Of a stretch of 64,000 bases of DNA, positions 11,870 through 23,400 are shown piece after piece. Origin of the DNA: Leucaena leucocephala. Lineage: Eukaryota > Streptophyta > Magnoliopsida > Fabales > Fabaceae. Made by a program: the position numbers and the translations under genes. Each line of letters begins with the position of its first letter. Position 1 is the stretch's first letter. The stretch lies in contig CM073552.1 in the NCBI GenBank assembly GCA_037074615.1, positions 20,932,019-20,996,018 of the forward strand, in the 5' to 3' direction. The notes below the pieces were generated by a model that worked only from the letters and a program-made list of their open reading frames with translations, was not told the DNA's origin and made no database searches.

Positions 11870-12270
11870 GTTTGAAAACTGCGAGATTTTAAATGGGTAC
11901 AAACTAACAGTTTTATTTATTTAAAAGAGTTTTTGGATATTAAACCATAATTTAAAATTAAAATTTTAGATAAACTATTGAGATTAACTTTTAAAACAGT
12001 AAAATACTGATAGACTAACTAATTATTATTTTATCTTTATTTTTTTTACACTATCCCTCTTCTTTTCTCTCTTCTCTATTCTCCACCCTCTCTCCTAATT
12101 TTAATAAAATCATATACTTTTCACTAATTTTTTAATTATAAAAATTATTTTAGTAATAACTATCCATACACTTATTTATTTAGAATCACTTTTTTTTTTC
12201 ATAAATTTTTCTCTAATTTTTTTTTAAATTATTCAAAAAAAAAAATAATAAATATTTTTTTAAACTCTTC
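11870..12270 (+). repeat. Dispersed AT-rich repeat, copy 1
   Basis: About 400 bases that match 56615-57110 in the same order: a GTTTGAAAA start, an ATTTTAGATAA segment, a CT-rich middle (TTCTCTCTTCTC type) and a TTTTTCATAAATT block. There is no coding capacity. It resembles a degenerate MITE-like family; terminal repeats and target duplication were not resolved. Confidence 0.5.
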
Positions 12271-12277
12271 TGCAAAA

Positions 12278-12287
12278 ACACACACAC

Positions 12288-12321
<34 letters not shown>

Positions 12322-12322
12322 A
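12278..12322. repeat. Self-complementary compound microsatellite (CA)n(TA)n(TG)n
   Basis: An alternating purine-pyrimidine tract goes from CA through TA to TG repeats, so the strand can fold on itself into a long hairpin. It lies in the spacer upstream of ATG10. Confidence 0.9.
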
Positions 12323-12929
12323 TGAACATGACATAAAGATACAAATAAGAAAGTGGACATCATGTATTTATTAACAACAAAAGAATAAATCAAGTTTATC
12401 ATCAATTCAAATTTACCATAACGAAGGATACGCCTATGCATTAAGTAGGTGATCCATTTCCATTCTACTCCATACATTGATGAAGCCATAAATCCATTTC
12501 TTCCATCTGAAATACAAATAAAACTTGATAAGTAAACTTATAATTGAAGAGTATATAATTAAAAGTTACATTTTCTCGAGATGAAAAAAAGTCATATTTC
12601 AATTATTCAAAAAATCTATAAAATTCATGAAATAAATATGTGCCCAAGCATACTGGTTGAAACAAAATTTTCAATAAAAAGAAAATTATAAATCTTATTT
12701 CTAAATTTAAGATAATCGTATGTTTAAATTAATTGATTTATTTAATTATAAAAAAAATTTAAATTGTATAAATAAAAAATTAATAATTTGAATTTGATTA
12801 TTTATTTTATTAAATAATTTAACGTTTTAATAATAATTTTATAAGAGCTTAATCCTTCAAATCATAATCTGATGATTAGAATTGTCATCTAAAAAAAAAT
12901 AATCTGATGATTGGAAAAATAAGATTAGC

Positions 12930-13023
12930 GAAAGAGGATGGTAAAGGAGGAGGATAGAATCGAGGCTTGGAGTCCCAACTCCAGACGCAAGAAGGGATTC
13001 TGACCGTCGGCCATTCACCGCCG
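12930..13023 (+). other. Possible 5' untranslated first exon of ATG10
   Basis: A GC-richer block in AT-rich DNA ends at a good donor, CCG|GTAAGCT (about 13023/13024). The ATG10 start exon begins after an AG acceptor at 14438-14439 (GTGTAG), only six bases before its ATG, so an upstream noncoding exon is needed. This block is the best candidate; the link is inference. Confidence 0.3.
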
Positions 13024-14444
13024 GTAAGCTACCGTCGGGTCGCAAGCTGACTGGATTAAGGAGAAAGAAAGCCATTGAACCATCTCAGTTCAGGTTTGCT
13101 GTCAAGGAATTCAGGATTTGTTGCAAAAAAAAAAAAATCTTAAATTTCTGTTTTTTGTCAGTGAAAAATAAATTTTGTTAGTTTATTCCTATCCTAGATG
13201 CTTTCTCTACGAGGATGGAACAACTTAGTGAAATTCCGGGCTCCAATTTTTTTTTTCTCATGCCGGTGATTAGATGGGTTTGTAATATGTAAGATCTTAA
13301 TATAATTACTAGTTTATGAAATTAAGGAGCCTGTAAATTCACAAGTAGTAAAAAATGATGGATAGATTCATATTAGCGTCCGGTCTATTCTTTAATCGTA
13401 AAAGAGGGTCTATAGATAGCATGTTTATTTCTACTTTTTAGTAGATTAGTGAATTTGTTTTTGCTCCGGAGTATTTTCAATAACAATAGTAGGTGCTTTC
13501 CAAGGAGAAGGAATCCATCCATAAAGGGCCAAGACCTTGTAGCTCCAGGGATGGGCTGATCTTGGGGGCAGGATAATTGCAGTTGGTTTATTTGAGGCTA
13601 GGGTACACTCAATCTAGGATCAATCCTCACAGCAATTAGCCTCCAGCATGTTGTGGTGTTTGTCTCCTGGAACACTTCCCTTGGCTATAGACTGGCAACT
13701 GTGGCTTCTGTATGTTCTTATGCATGTGCATTCGTGTGGCAAGAGTGATTGTGTGGCTAAAGTTTGATGTAGGTACCCTTGTCTGTTCTTTGGCATCATT
13801 GGGTTTATGTGTTCTGGTACCCTTGAGAAGTGCATATCTTTTAGTTAAGAACAATGCATGCATAGTTCAGTCTTGGTAGGCTTTGACACCGCTTGGTGCT
13901 GGATTAGAGCGTGAAAATAGGATACAGATGTAAGTGGATGAGAGAAGATATGGCACCTCATTCAATGATTAAGACTGAAGTCCTCGCTTCTACTGGGTAG
14001 AGGTCAAAAGATGGCCAAGGCCAAAAGATATTCTCAAAACTATGGATAGGATATTAGAACTATGGCAGAAGATAAAACTAGATAGGATTATAAGGCCAAT
14101 AATTAATCTCTAAGAAATTCCTAAAAATTATTGTTCTTAAGCCTATAACTTGTGCTAAGGTTTCTATCCATTTGTGGAATTCTCATCATTAACCCTTTTA
14201 ATAAATTCTTGAGTCATCCTCAGCTACTAGGCTTTTTATGTGAGAAATACAGGATATTAGGATGTACTTGCCTGTCTGCATGTTCAACCTTTTTGTTTGA
14301 AGAAGCTATTCTGTTTTTTTTTTACTGTGATGTTCTGTTTCATTTTTCTTTTTTGTTTATTTGAATGAATTATTATTAGTTGTGGATTCTCCATCATTTC
14401 ATGCAATATTTGAAACGCATCTCGTCATTATTGTGTAGGTTGTA

Positions 14445-16098
14445 ATGGACATAAAGGAATCTGCGGGAAACAAATTCCCTTGGGATGGGACTCTCACTTC
14501 AAGTGATTTCTTTCTTGCTGCTCATATGTTTTCTGACAAGTGGAGAATGTTCAATGCTTCAAACCCTCTATGGTTGTGGGTTCAATGTCCAAAACGTCGT
14601 TTGGTCTCTCCTCGTGAGGTTGGCCTTTTCAATAGTTTTTCATATCTGCAACCTCATCACTCCATGCTTCGCAACTACTCAAGGTTTTATCTCTTTATAT
14701 TTGTCTCTCAGTCTCAGGTGGAAGGATATTTGTCACTGGAAAACATGTGCCTTTTAAAATCAAGTGAGGTCTGTTGTTTTTTCTTTTATATTTATTTTAT
14801 AGAAAAGTTTATCTTTGATGAGAAGAGAAGGCAATAATCAGCGGGTATAATCCTCATAATGCATTAATAAAAATAATAAAACCAATAAGCAAATATTAGC
14901 TCGAAAGAGCTTTCCAATTCCTTGTAAATTCATAAGAGGAGAGTTGATGTTAGTCATTGATAGTTTTAGTTTACACTTACCTTAAGAGGAGAGTTGATGT
15001 TAGTCATTGGATTGTAAGTGTCATGTGCAGGAAAAACAGGATGCAGGAAGTCTGATATGGGAAGAAGAAAGCAATATGTTGGAGAATGAAGAATCGTTTG
15101 ATTTTGCCACAATAGTATGTATGGCCTAATTGGTATTCTTTATGCAGCTTACTAATTTGCTTGCTACATCAATTTGGTTACTATTATTGTTGTTGGCAGT
15201 TTTTATAATCCTTATTATTGTTCTATTTGTTTTTGCAGGGTCCAGAGAGTGATTATCACGAAATAAACCGCTATGATTTTCATGTGGTCTACAGTGCTTC
15301 ATACAAGGTTCCAGTGTTATATTTCCGTGCTTACCGTAGTGGTATGTTCACCATGCTATCCTCTTCTGAAGCATGCTTTTTGTGATAAATATCCTATTAG
15401 ATGCATAATTGCGTTTTTACTGAAACTTCTAAATTTGGAACCAATTGAAACAAAATACTACCTTATGGTTATTTAACTGTAAATCTGGGTGCATGAAATT
15501 CTTTTACAATTCGGAAAATAATGTTCACAATTTGTGATACCGTTTGATATATGGATTACATAGATGGACAACCTTTGCTGTTAAGTGAAATTGAAAAAGA
15601 ACTTCCTGGCCTCTCTGTGAAGTTGCTATCTGAATCAAAGTGGACGTTCATAACTCAAGAGGTAAATGTAAATAGCATGTATGAGTCTCGTCTTTTTTTT
15701 TTTAATGGTTTTGATTGCTATTAAAATATGCCTTCAAATGTAGGATTTGTATAGCGTTACAAGATTTCCATATGGTTCTGGTTTTTATCAAGATCAATCT
15801 CCCATCATAGATTTCATGACAGCTTAATGCTTAATTTCATGTTTTGCTTATAAGACCTGGAATATACTCTAAATGGTTTTAATGTTGTATCTTGTAGGAG
15901 CATCCATATTTGAACAGGCCATGGTACAAATTACATCCATGTGGGACAAGTGAGTGGATGAAGCTGCTTTTTTCTAGTGATAAGTCTTTGACTACAAATG
16001 GTTCTATGATTGAACATTATCTTGTTTCATGGTTCTCCTTCATTGGACAAGTGTTTGGTCTTAAAATTCCTTTGGAGATGCTGGACTTGGAGTGTTAA
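14445..16098 (+). CDS. ATG10: Autophagy E2-like enzyme ATG10
   Basis: E2-like enzyme that transfers ATG12 to ATG5, a cytosolic step in autophagosome formation. Exons: 14445-14618, 14718-14768, 15031-15114, 15239-15341, 15564-15661, 15898-16098. All are GT-AG and phase-consistent, giving 236 aa, close to the family's usual 220-240. Recognisable blocks are INRYDFHVVYSASYKVPVLY (core beta strands), a LLSESKWTFITQEEHPYLNR segment, and WYKLHPCGTSEWM, whose Cys185 is the expected catalytic residue. The C-terminus, YLVSWFSFIGQVFGL, is typical of plant ATG10. The ATG lies just after an acceptor and is followed by DGTLTSSDF, matching the family start region. No damage seen. Confidence 0.93.
14933..15009 (+). 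repeat. 27-bp direct repeat in an ATG10 intron
   Basis: TAAGAGGAGAGTTGATGTTA plus TAGTCATTG-type continuation occurs at 14933-14959 and 14983-15009, 50 bases apart, between exons 2 and 3. The second copy ends about 20 bases before the exon 3 acceptor. Confidence 0.9.
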
Positions 16099-17437
16099 CT
16101 GTTCTCACTGATGAAAATATGGGATTTAGTTTATTTTAATTATGATTTATTCTTGTATAGTATTTAGATTTAAATAATTAAATAAGGCTTCTAGTTATAT
16201 TGTTTGATTCATTTGTCAAAGAATATCACAGAGAAAGTATGTTCTTGATCTCTTAACCCCAACTAGAATGCTTGGTTGTAAACCAAGTGTCAACCAAAAA
16301 CTGGGGAAAGAAGAAAAAGCTGCAGCCCAAAAGTAATAAACCAGCCGCTCATTTCTTTTAGGTCAGATGGAGCACGTCCTAGGCTCCACAATTTGGGATT
16401 AGTCATGGCCTAAATTCATTTTTAGGTTTGGGGTAGTGAATTTACTATTTTATCCTTTTCTATCGGTATTTAAATTATTGAATAAACTCTAAAAATTAAT
16501 CCTTAACATTGTATAAGGATTTTCTTCTCCAATTCATAAAGTAATTTCCCCATAGATTTCAGTTCAGACATTAACATCTAGCTATTGTTTTTAATTTTCT
16601 AAGAAAATAGGCCCTTCAACCCTGAAATTTCATTTTTCAGGCATTTTAATTTTTAGAAAATACCTTTGGGGATTTACACTTGTATTTTTACCAATTTTTG
16701 GGATTTTACATTGTCCAGGATTTTGGAAATTAAATTTTGTTGTCCATTCGTGCATAGAATGATAGAAACAGATGTGACTTAAGCTCCTAAAGCTATTCAT
16801 AGAGTGAATTAAGAATTAAGAAGTTGATTTAAATCTTCGTCTACATAACAAATTATAGACTCATCCAAATCCATGATATCTGTGACTTAAACTTTTTCAT
16901 GCGTTTTGGATTAAGACCTTGTGTTTAGTTTTCCTTCTTGGCCTGTCTTGGTGTCTTCTCTGGGCATTTCTTTTTTCTTTTTTTCTTTTTTGTAATTAGA
17001 GGGACAAGCACTAGAGTTTGATATTACAAACAAGATCAAACACTGGACTTTCCATTTGTAGAGAGATTTCCATACTATTAAGTTATAAGACCATTGTCAT
17101 CTCTGGACATTTATGGTTATACCAAATAAAGCATTGAAATATTCCAAGGAAAAGAAATTAGAGCATTGGCAAGTGGGAGGAAATTTTAGTTTTGTTTTAC
17201 TATGATGGGACCTTGTGATTATTTACTGATTGTAAGAAATAAAGAATAGTACAATCTACAAACTAGTACAATACACAATAGAAGTTAATATATGCATTGC
17301 TTGCCCAGTACAATGCAACTCAAGTGCAGAATTTCTTTCTATTTCTCCTAAGTCTGAACTGTAAACATTGATGGTAAGTAAATAATATTTAAAAAAAAAA
17401 CAAGAAAGTGTTGAAAATATCACTGTAGTTGGTTCTG
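16099..17437. other. Convergent spacer between ATG10 and the DUF707 gene
   Basis: Contains the 3' flanks of two convergent genes. No further coding region, RNA gene or clear repeat was seen. Confidence 0.6.
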
Positions 17438-20400
17438 TTATTTTGGTTGTTGAAAGGGGTCAGTCCAGCAAGAGTCTTCCATGACTGCCTTTTTCCATCT
17501 GTTCTTGAACATCTCAAGTTCAACATAGGACTGCTTTCTTACCTGCCAAATTAATCAATAAAATGAAGCACTGCATAATACAACAGCCATTTATTTCCTA
17601 AAGGGCACGGTCATAGATGGATCAGTGATCTCTTGTCGCAAATATAGTTATTTCTAATTAATTTACACGTGCCAATAAAAACAATTAAAAATGATAAAAA
17701 TTTAAGTGATTTCTTATATTATCCTAATTAACTATACTACACTCCAAATCATATTAATTTTTACTTTATCTCTCACTACCATTATCAAATATATAAGGAA
17801 GAAACTTTTTTAATACTCTTTAAAAATATCATGTGTTATAAAAAGGATTAAAAATACCTTCTAGAAGATGTCTTGTATATGGGACAAAAGGGAGTATATC
17901 TTTTTTATTTTAACAATTTAAAAACCCCCTCTCCCCATAGAGGAGGGAACCCACATACACACCCCCGTGTTGCCACTTTGTGATACAGAATCCGCAACCT
18001 CTTCTATGAGGAGAAGTAAGGGGTGCCATATGAGCTAGAAGCTCAATAAATGCTAAAGCAGATGCATGCTCACAGGGCATTTTGTTTGAATGAAAAATCA
18101 TATAAAGATATTCGGCAGCAAAAACCCTGAAAGATCAAATTTTATCATTAATTGGTCAAAGAACAAAATTGAAGGCTTACCTCAGATCTAGCATCAGTTT
18201 GATTAGATGTCTTCTCCTGCAAACCCACAGGTAATGAGCTACAGTTTGAACAAGCAAAGAATTGAATAAAGAGAACTTATGCTTTTGTTTATTACCATTT
18301 CTTTATTCAACACTGCTGTATTTTGATCATCCTGACTATCTGCTGTAGCAGATGTCTGCAATAATAGTTAAACCAACCGTTAATCACACTAAGCAGGATA
18401 AGTGGATCACAGTAGAAACAGAGTAGGAGGAAGAGAGAGAGAGAGAGAGATTAAGATAAGATAATATCAATTTGGTAATAAAAATGGATGGTGGAGTAAA
18501 CAGAACAAAATAGTTGGGTGGTCAAGTTTCTAACCTTGTTTGCTGAAGAGCCCCCAAGTGTTGGTATACCATAGTGAAGTAGATATTCAGAATCAACAAT
18601 ACCAATGTTTTTAGTCCTATCACCCTGCCAAAGGAATCTTGCTTACCAATAACAGTAAAGTAAATAGGATTACCTAAAAGAAACTTATATCTGGCTACAT
18701 GAAAAATTACCTGTGCACAATAACCTAGCTGAAAGTCCAATCCCCATGCATGAACTAAATCATTCTGTCAAAAAACATTGTGAAGCCTGAATTTATTATT
18801 GATCATATGTTGATGTTTAAATCTGAATAATTAGTAGTAAGATAAGGAACTTATTCATTGACTTAGTGTTAAAATCATGAGTGAGAAAATTTCTAAGGAA
18901 CTGTCAGTTTTAAATGTTTGGTTGAGTTATGCCGAGTTAAATTACATTTTGGATGGCAAACCTGAATCATATGCCATACACAGCGCCAAGATGCCTTTGA
19001 GAACACAGGAGCCATCATCTCCAAAAACCTGGAATTCATATAATTTCAAGTCTTATTTCATAGAAGTACAAAACCAATGAGCCTTATCCTCTCAATTGAG
19101 TTCCAGTTTCTTCAGTACAAAACCACTGGTTTTGTCATGTAAAGGAGAATGAAATTTTGTGGCAATATGCAGTTTTATGCAGCCACTTGAAATATCTGAC
19201 TAGAGATGAATTTTTATTCTTTCCTAATAAAAACAGGGTTCTGAAACCACAAATACACAAACATCTGAATGCAGAATTTTTACCCTGTGCATGGGGGAGC
19301 TGTGCTGTTCTCATCACATTTCCTTCCACCTCTTAGAGTCCTGTGGATTTTCCTATTAACATAACTCAATGTCAATTACAAGAATAGATTACTACTATGC
19401 AGAGATTTGAATGCAATAAAGCCTTGAATACTTCTACAGTACACATATAGCTGCACTTAGGAATCAGACCTACCAGTTACTAGTTGTAAGAATCATAATA
19501 GAATTATTCTTGAACTTTCATAACTGAGACTCTTATGACCAAGTAATCTCCCAATTCTTTAAACTAAAATTAAATTTCATAAGTTATGATAGGTTTGTCA
19601 TTCGTTTACCTTCTGAGACCAATAATGAGTTCTCATGGTAGAAGTATTAGACGTTACTCCTCTGATCATATTTATAAGTCATTTCTAACATATTTTATTG
19701 GAACTAAGAAAAATCTTAAAACTTATTAACCTTATCTAAGAATTTAACAAATTTTCAACTTTGTCTCTATTAAATATACATATTATGCCCTGTTTTAATA
19801 ATATGCGCCAACATTTAATGGAGGATAAATGGGGAAACTTGTAAGAAAAAACCATTGACATGCCTCATAATTAGGACTAAAAAAATCAGTCTCCCTACCT
19901 TATGAATAGGACCAGAGGAGTATAATGAAACCATTCGAGAGCATTGATTGAGTGAGAAGCTTGAAATGATTCTTGACAATGATTCATTCTTACATTACTG
20001 TGTTTTTCTTATAAATATGTACTAATGGAAAAGACCTGTGAACATTTAAGTTTCTGTCCCTTGCTGTGAGATCATGGTGCACCTCTGAGACATCAGGATC
20101 AAGTGCTGGCTGTGATATCTCAAGCCCTTCTTCTTTCACTATGGATAAATATCTGAACCCACAAATTATTTTATATATATATATATATATAATAAAATCT
20201 AGAACAAATAACATACATATAAAAGAAAAATAGAAAACAAGTACAAAGACACCTACTTTTGGACATCAAAGTGTTCAACTCCGAGGTCTTCATCCCACAA
20301 GAAGATGTATGAATACTCAAATATGATATCTGGGTGTAAGAATCGCTTCGCGAACCACCTAACTCATTTCAGCCAAAAGTATGAACAACTTATTATTCAG

Positions 20401-23400
20401 AAGTTGTTTCTTTTTTACGAAAGTTGATGGATTTATAAAGGAAAAGAGAAGCAATGAAGTTCACCATTTAGTTTGATTGACAGCAGAAACATGAATGGCA
20501 CGATCACCCCAGTCCAGATCCCTCCATTGATCAACAATCCCATCAAAGTGGAAAAGCATCACCACAAAGTTCTTACTTCTTGTAAACTATCACATAATGG
20601 AAAAAGTAAGAAATTTTAAGTGCCAAAGAAGAAGAAAAAACATCAAAAGTATGACACTGAATTTTCTCACCTTCTTTACTATATTATTAACGTTTTCTTT
20701 CTGCTTTATACCAACTGCCATGGCCAGTAAATTTGTCACTGACTTTGAACTCTGAAAGCATCCAACAAAGTTTCAAAAATTACTCCAAATAATTCAAAAA
20801 CATATCTTTATAGGAACAGAATAGAGTATTAACTAATATTATTAACTCTTATTAATTTTGAGAAAATGAGACACCTTTCTATTACGGGGACCCCACAATG
20901 GTCGCATTTCCAAGTCAGAAGTGATGGCAGCTATTCCTTTTGGTAGTGTCACTGCTCCATGGGGTCTGCAATGGCTCTGAAAATCCACAGAAAACATAAT
21001 AATTTATTTTCTACTAATTAAATCAATCCAAACTTATCTGATAAAAATACATGAATAATGAATTTGATCTTTTTGTTTCACATTAACAAACACTGTTTAT
21101 TAATGTTACCTTACACATTGCAGATTTTGTATCAAGCAAAATATCCACAAATTGCCATTTTGGGAACCTCTGCATAAAAAGAGAATGCAATTTGTTTATG
21201 TTTGTTTATCTTTACCATGCTCCATATGTAGCATATATAATTATCAGAAGAATAGGAAAGTATATATGGTATGTATTGATGAAGCGACCATTTGGGGTAC
21301 CTCTTTATAATCCGTGACTACAAATGCACTTCCAATCAAGAAAGCTGCGGAAATCAAGAATATTGTGGAGAGTAAATGGCGACGAAACGTTCTTTTCCTT
21401 TTAGGTTCCCCCACAAGAGATACCTGAAAAGTGTGCATTTTAATAGATTTATATGTTACAATTATGTAAGAATCAATTCAAATCCTCTTTACCCATCTCT
21501 CTTTGTATCTCTCTCCTCACTCATTTTTGTTTTTGGGATCCACTTGTGTAGAGCTTAGTCATATAAATGACAGTATCGTTGGGAGAGCATCACCATAGAA
21601 GAAGATTAGTCATATGCCTAAGTTCTTGATGCTCGAAAACTCCATGTTTTCGAAGTTTAAAGCTCTGATACATCTCGCCATTGGTCTTGGTAGAACAACT
21701 AAGTTTCATGATCTTGAGGTTGATTGTAGACCAATTCAGCTTTAACGCGAGTGTTATATTAAACTCTCAACGTATAAGGTATGTGCTTAATATATTGGTG
21801 GTGAAACTAGAATTACTACCAAAGGAATTGGCATAGTAATAAATCGTTCAGAATCAATTCTCTTTATCGCACAAAATTATATCTAGCTAATTTTTTTGGT
21901 TCTTCGCCTCCCAAAATTATATTTTTTTCTATCAAATAGCAACCTCAGAGTATGATTATTATATTTAGGAAACACATCACTCAGCAGCCTCGGAGTTTGC
22001 AGCAGCTTCGTAAAATTTTACTTATTGTTACGACGTATGTATATATCGTCATTCCCATATATAATATCATTAGGAATAACAGCTTTTCTAAGACTATATG
22101 GTTTATATATCTAAGCTTTTGCTTTATTAAGAGGAAACTGAGCTAAATAAGAGCATGGAAGTCAAAGAAAGTCCTCGAGATCTACTTGATTCTCACTTCC
22201 AAAACGAGGGAGAAGATCAAATCATGACCCACAGATAACGGAAACAAGAAAAAACAAAACCAAAAGAGAAGTGGAAGAAGAACAAAAAGAAACATATAGA
22301 CACACAAAATGTAATGTCTTTCAATTCTCTACTTCAAAGCCACGTCGTAGAATCACGTGCAGGTTTACGACGCCTGTCCTCCGGTGACATTCTGCTGGGC
22401 GTAGTCCTTGATGTCACGAGCCTTATTCATGAGTTTGTGACGCGCCGTCGTTTGCGGCTGGTCACTGCCGGCAGGATGCTGGCCAGTGACGTACCTGTAG
22501 ATCCATGTTATGGCAGTGATGGCTGCCACCCCGAACCCACCTGAGGCGGTGAAGCCCAAGCCAAGGAGCATGGCCGCAATCAAAGCAGGTACGAGCACCG
22601 GACTGAATAGCACAAACGCCGGGGTGACAATGGTCAAGCCGATGACAGTTCCGGCGAGCATCAACGCAGAGAGGATCAAAAGGGAGCCACCGGCGGTGAC
22701 AGCGGTGGCGACCTTGGCAGCCTGCTGGGGCCCAGAATCGGTGGTGTAGTGCCTCTGCATGCCGTAGTAAGGGGAATCATGAAGGCGGATTTCGGCCATT
22801 ATCGAAACTGAGACGATACGATGGATTGAGAGGAGTGGCGTGTGAAAGAAGGAAGCGGTGGAAGGGATTTAATAAAGAAGAAGAAGAGGGCTCGGTGGCA
22901 GAAGGCGGAGACGGTGGGAGTGGCACGTGGTGAGGAGTTTGTCATGCAGGGGTTGCATGAACTCGTTGAGATCCTTTTTGCGACACATCTTCTGCTTACT
23001 TGTTCCCATTTTGGAAGACTCGCACCAAGAATTAGGACCATTAATTAAATTACAAACCAGAGTGAATAATGAAGAGATTCAATAAAATAAAAAAATATAT
23101 AATTTCAAAACATTGAAAATGATGGTAGAGGTGGGACAAAATATGTGGGGGTAAAAGTTTGAAATATATTGATGTAACAACAAAAGAGAGTGGGAATGTT
23201 TTGAAATACATCTGGAGAATGACAACCAAATGCCTCATAAAAAAAATTAATATTAAATCAAGACTTTATCATAGTTTAACAAGTTCTACTTATTTTCTTA
23301 TATTCTAATATTAAAAATATGTAAAAATATCTTTTAATAACTCCTACAACATGTAAAAGTAGGAGCTCTTGACAAGAGTGTTAAGCTCAATTGCACGTCA

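Noticed and set aside
12857..13075. Short minus-strand frame upstream of ATG10
   Set aside because: No recognisable domain; the block reads better as a plus-strand noncoding first exon with a GT donor.
22314..22749. Plus-strand frames across the oleosin
   Set aside because: Antisense shadows produced by the GC-rich oleosin coding sequence.
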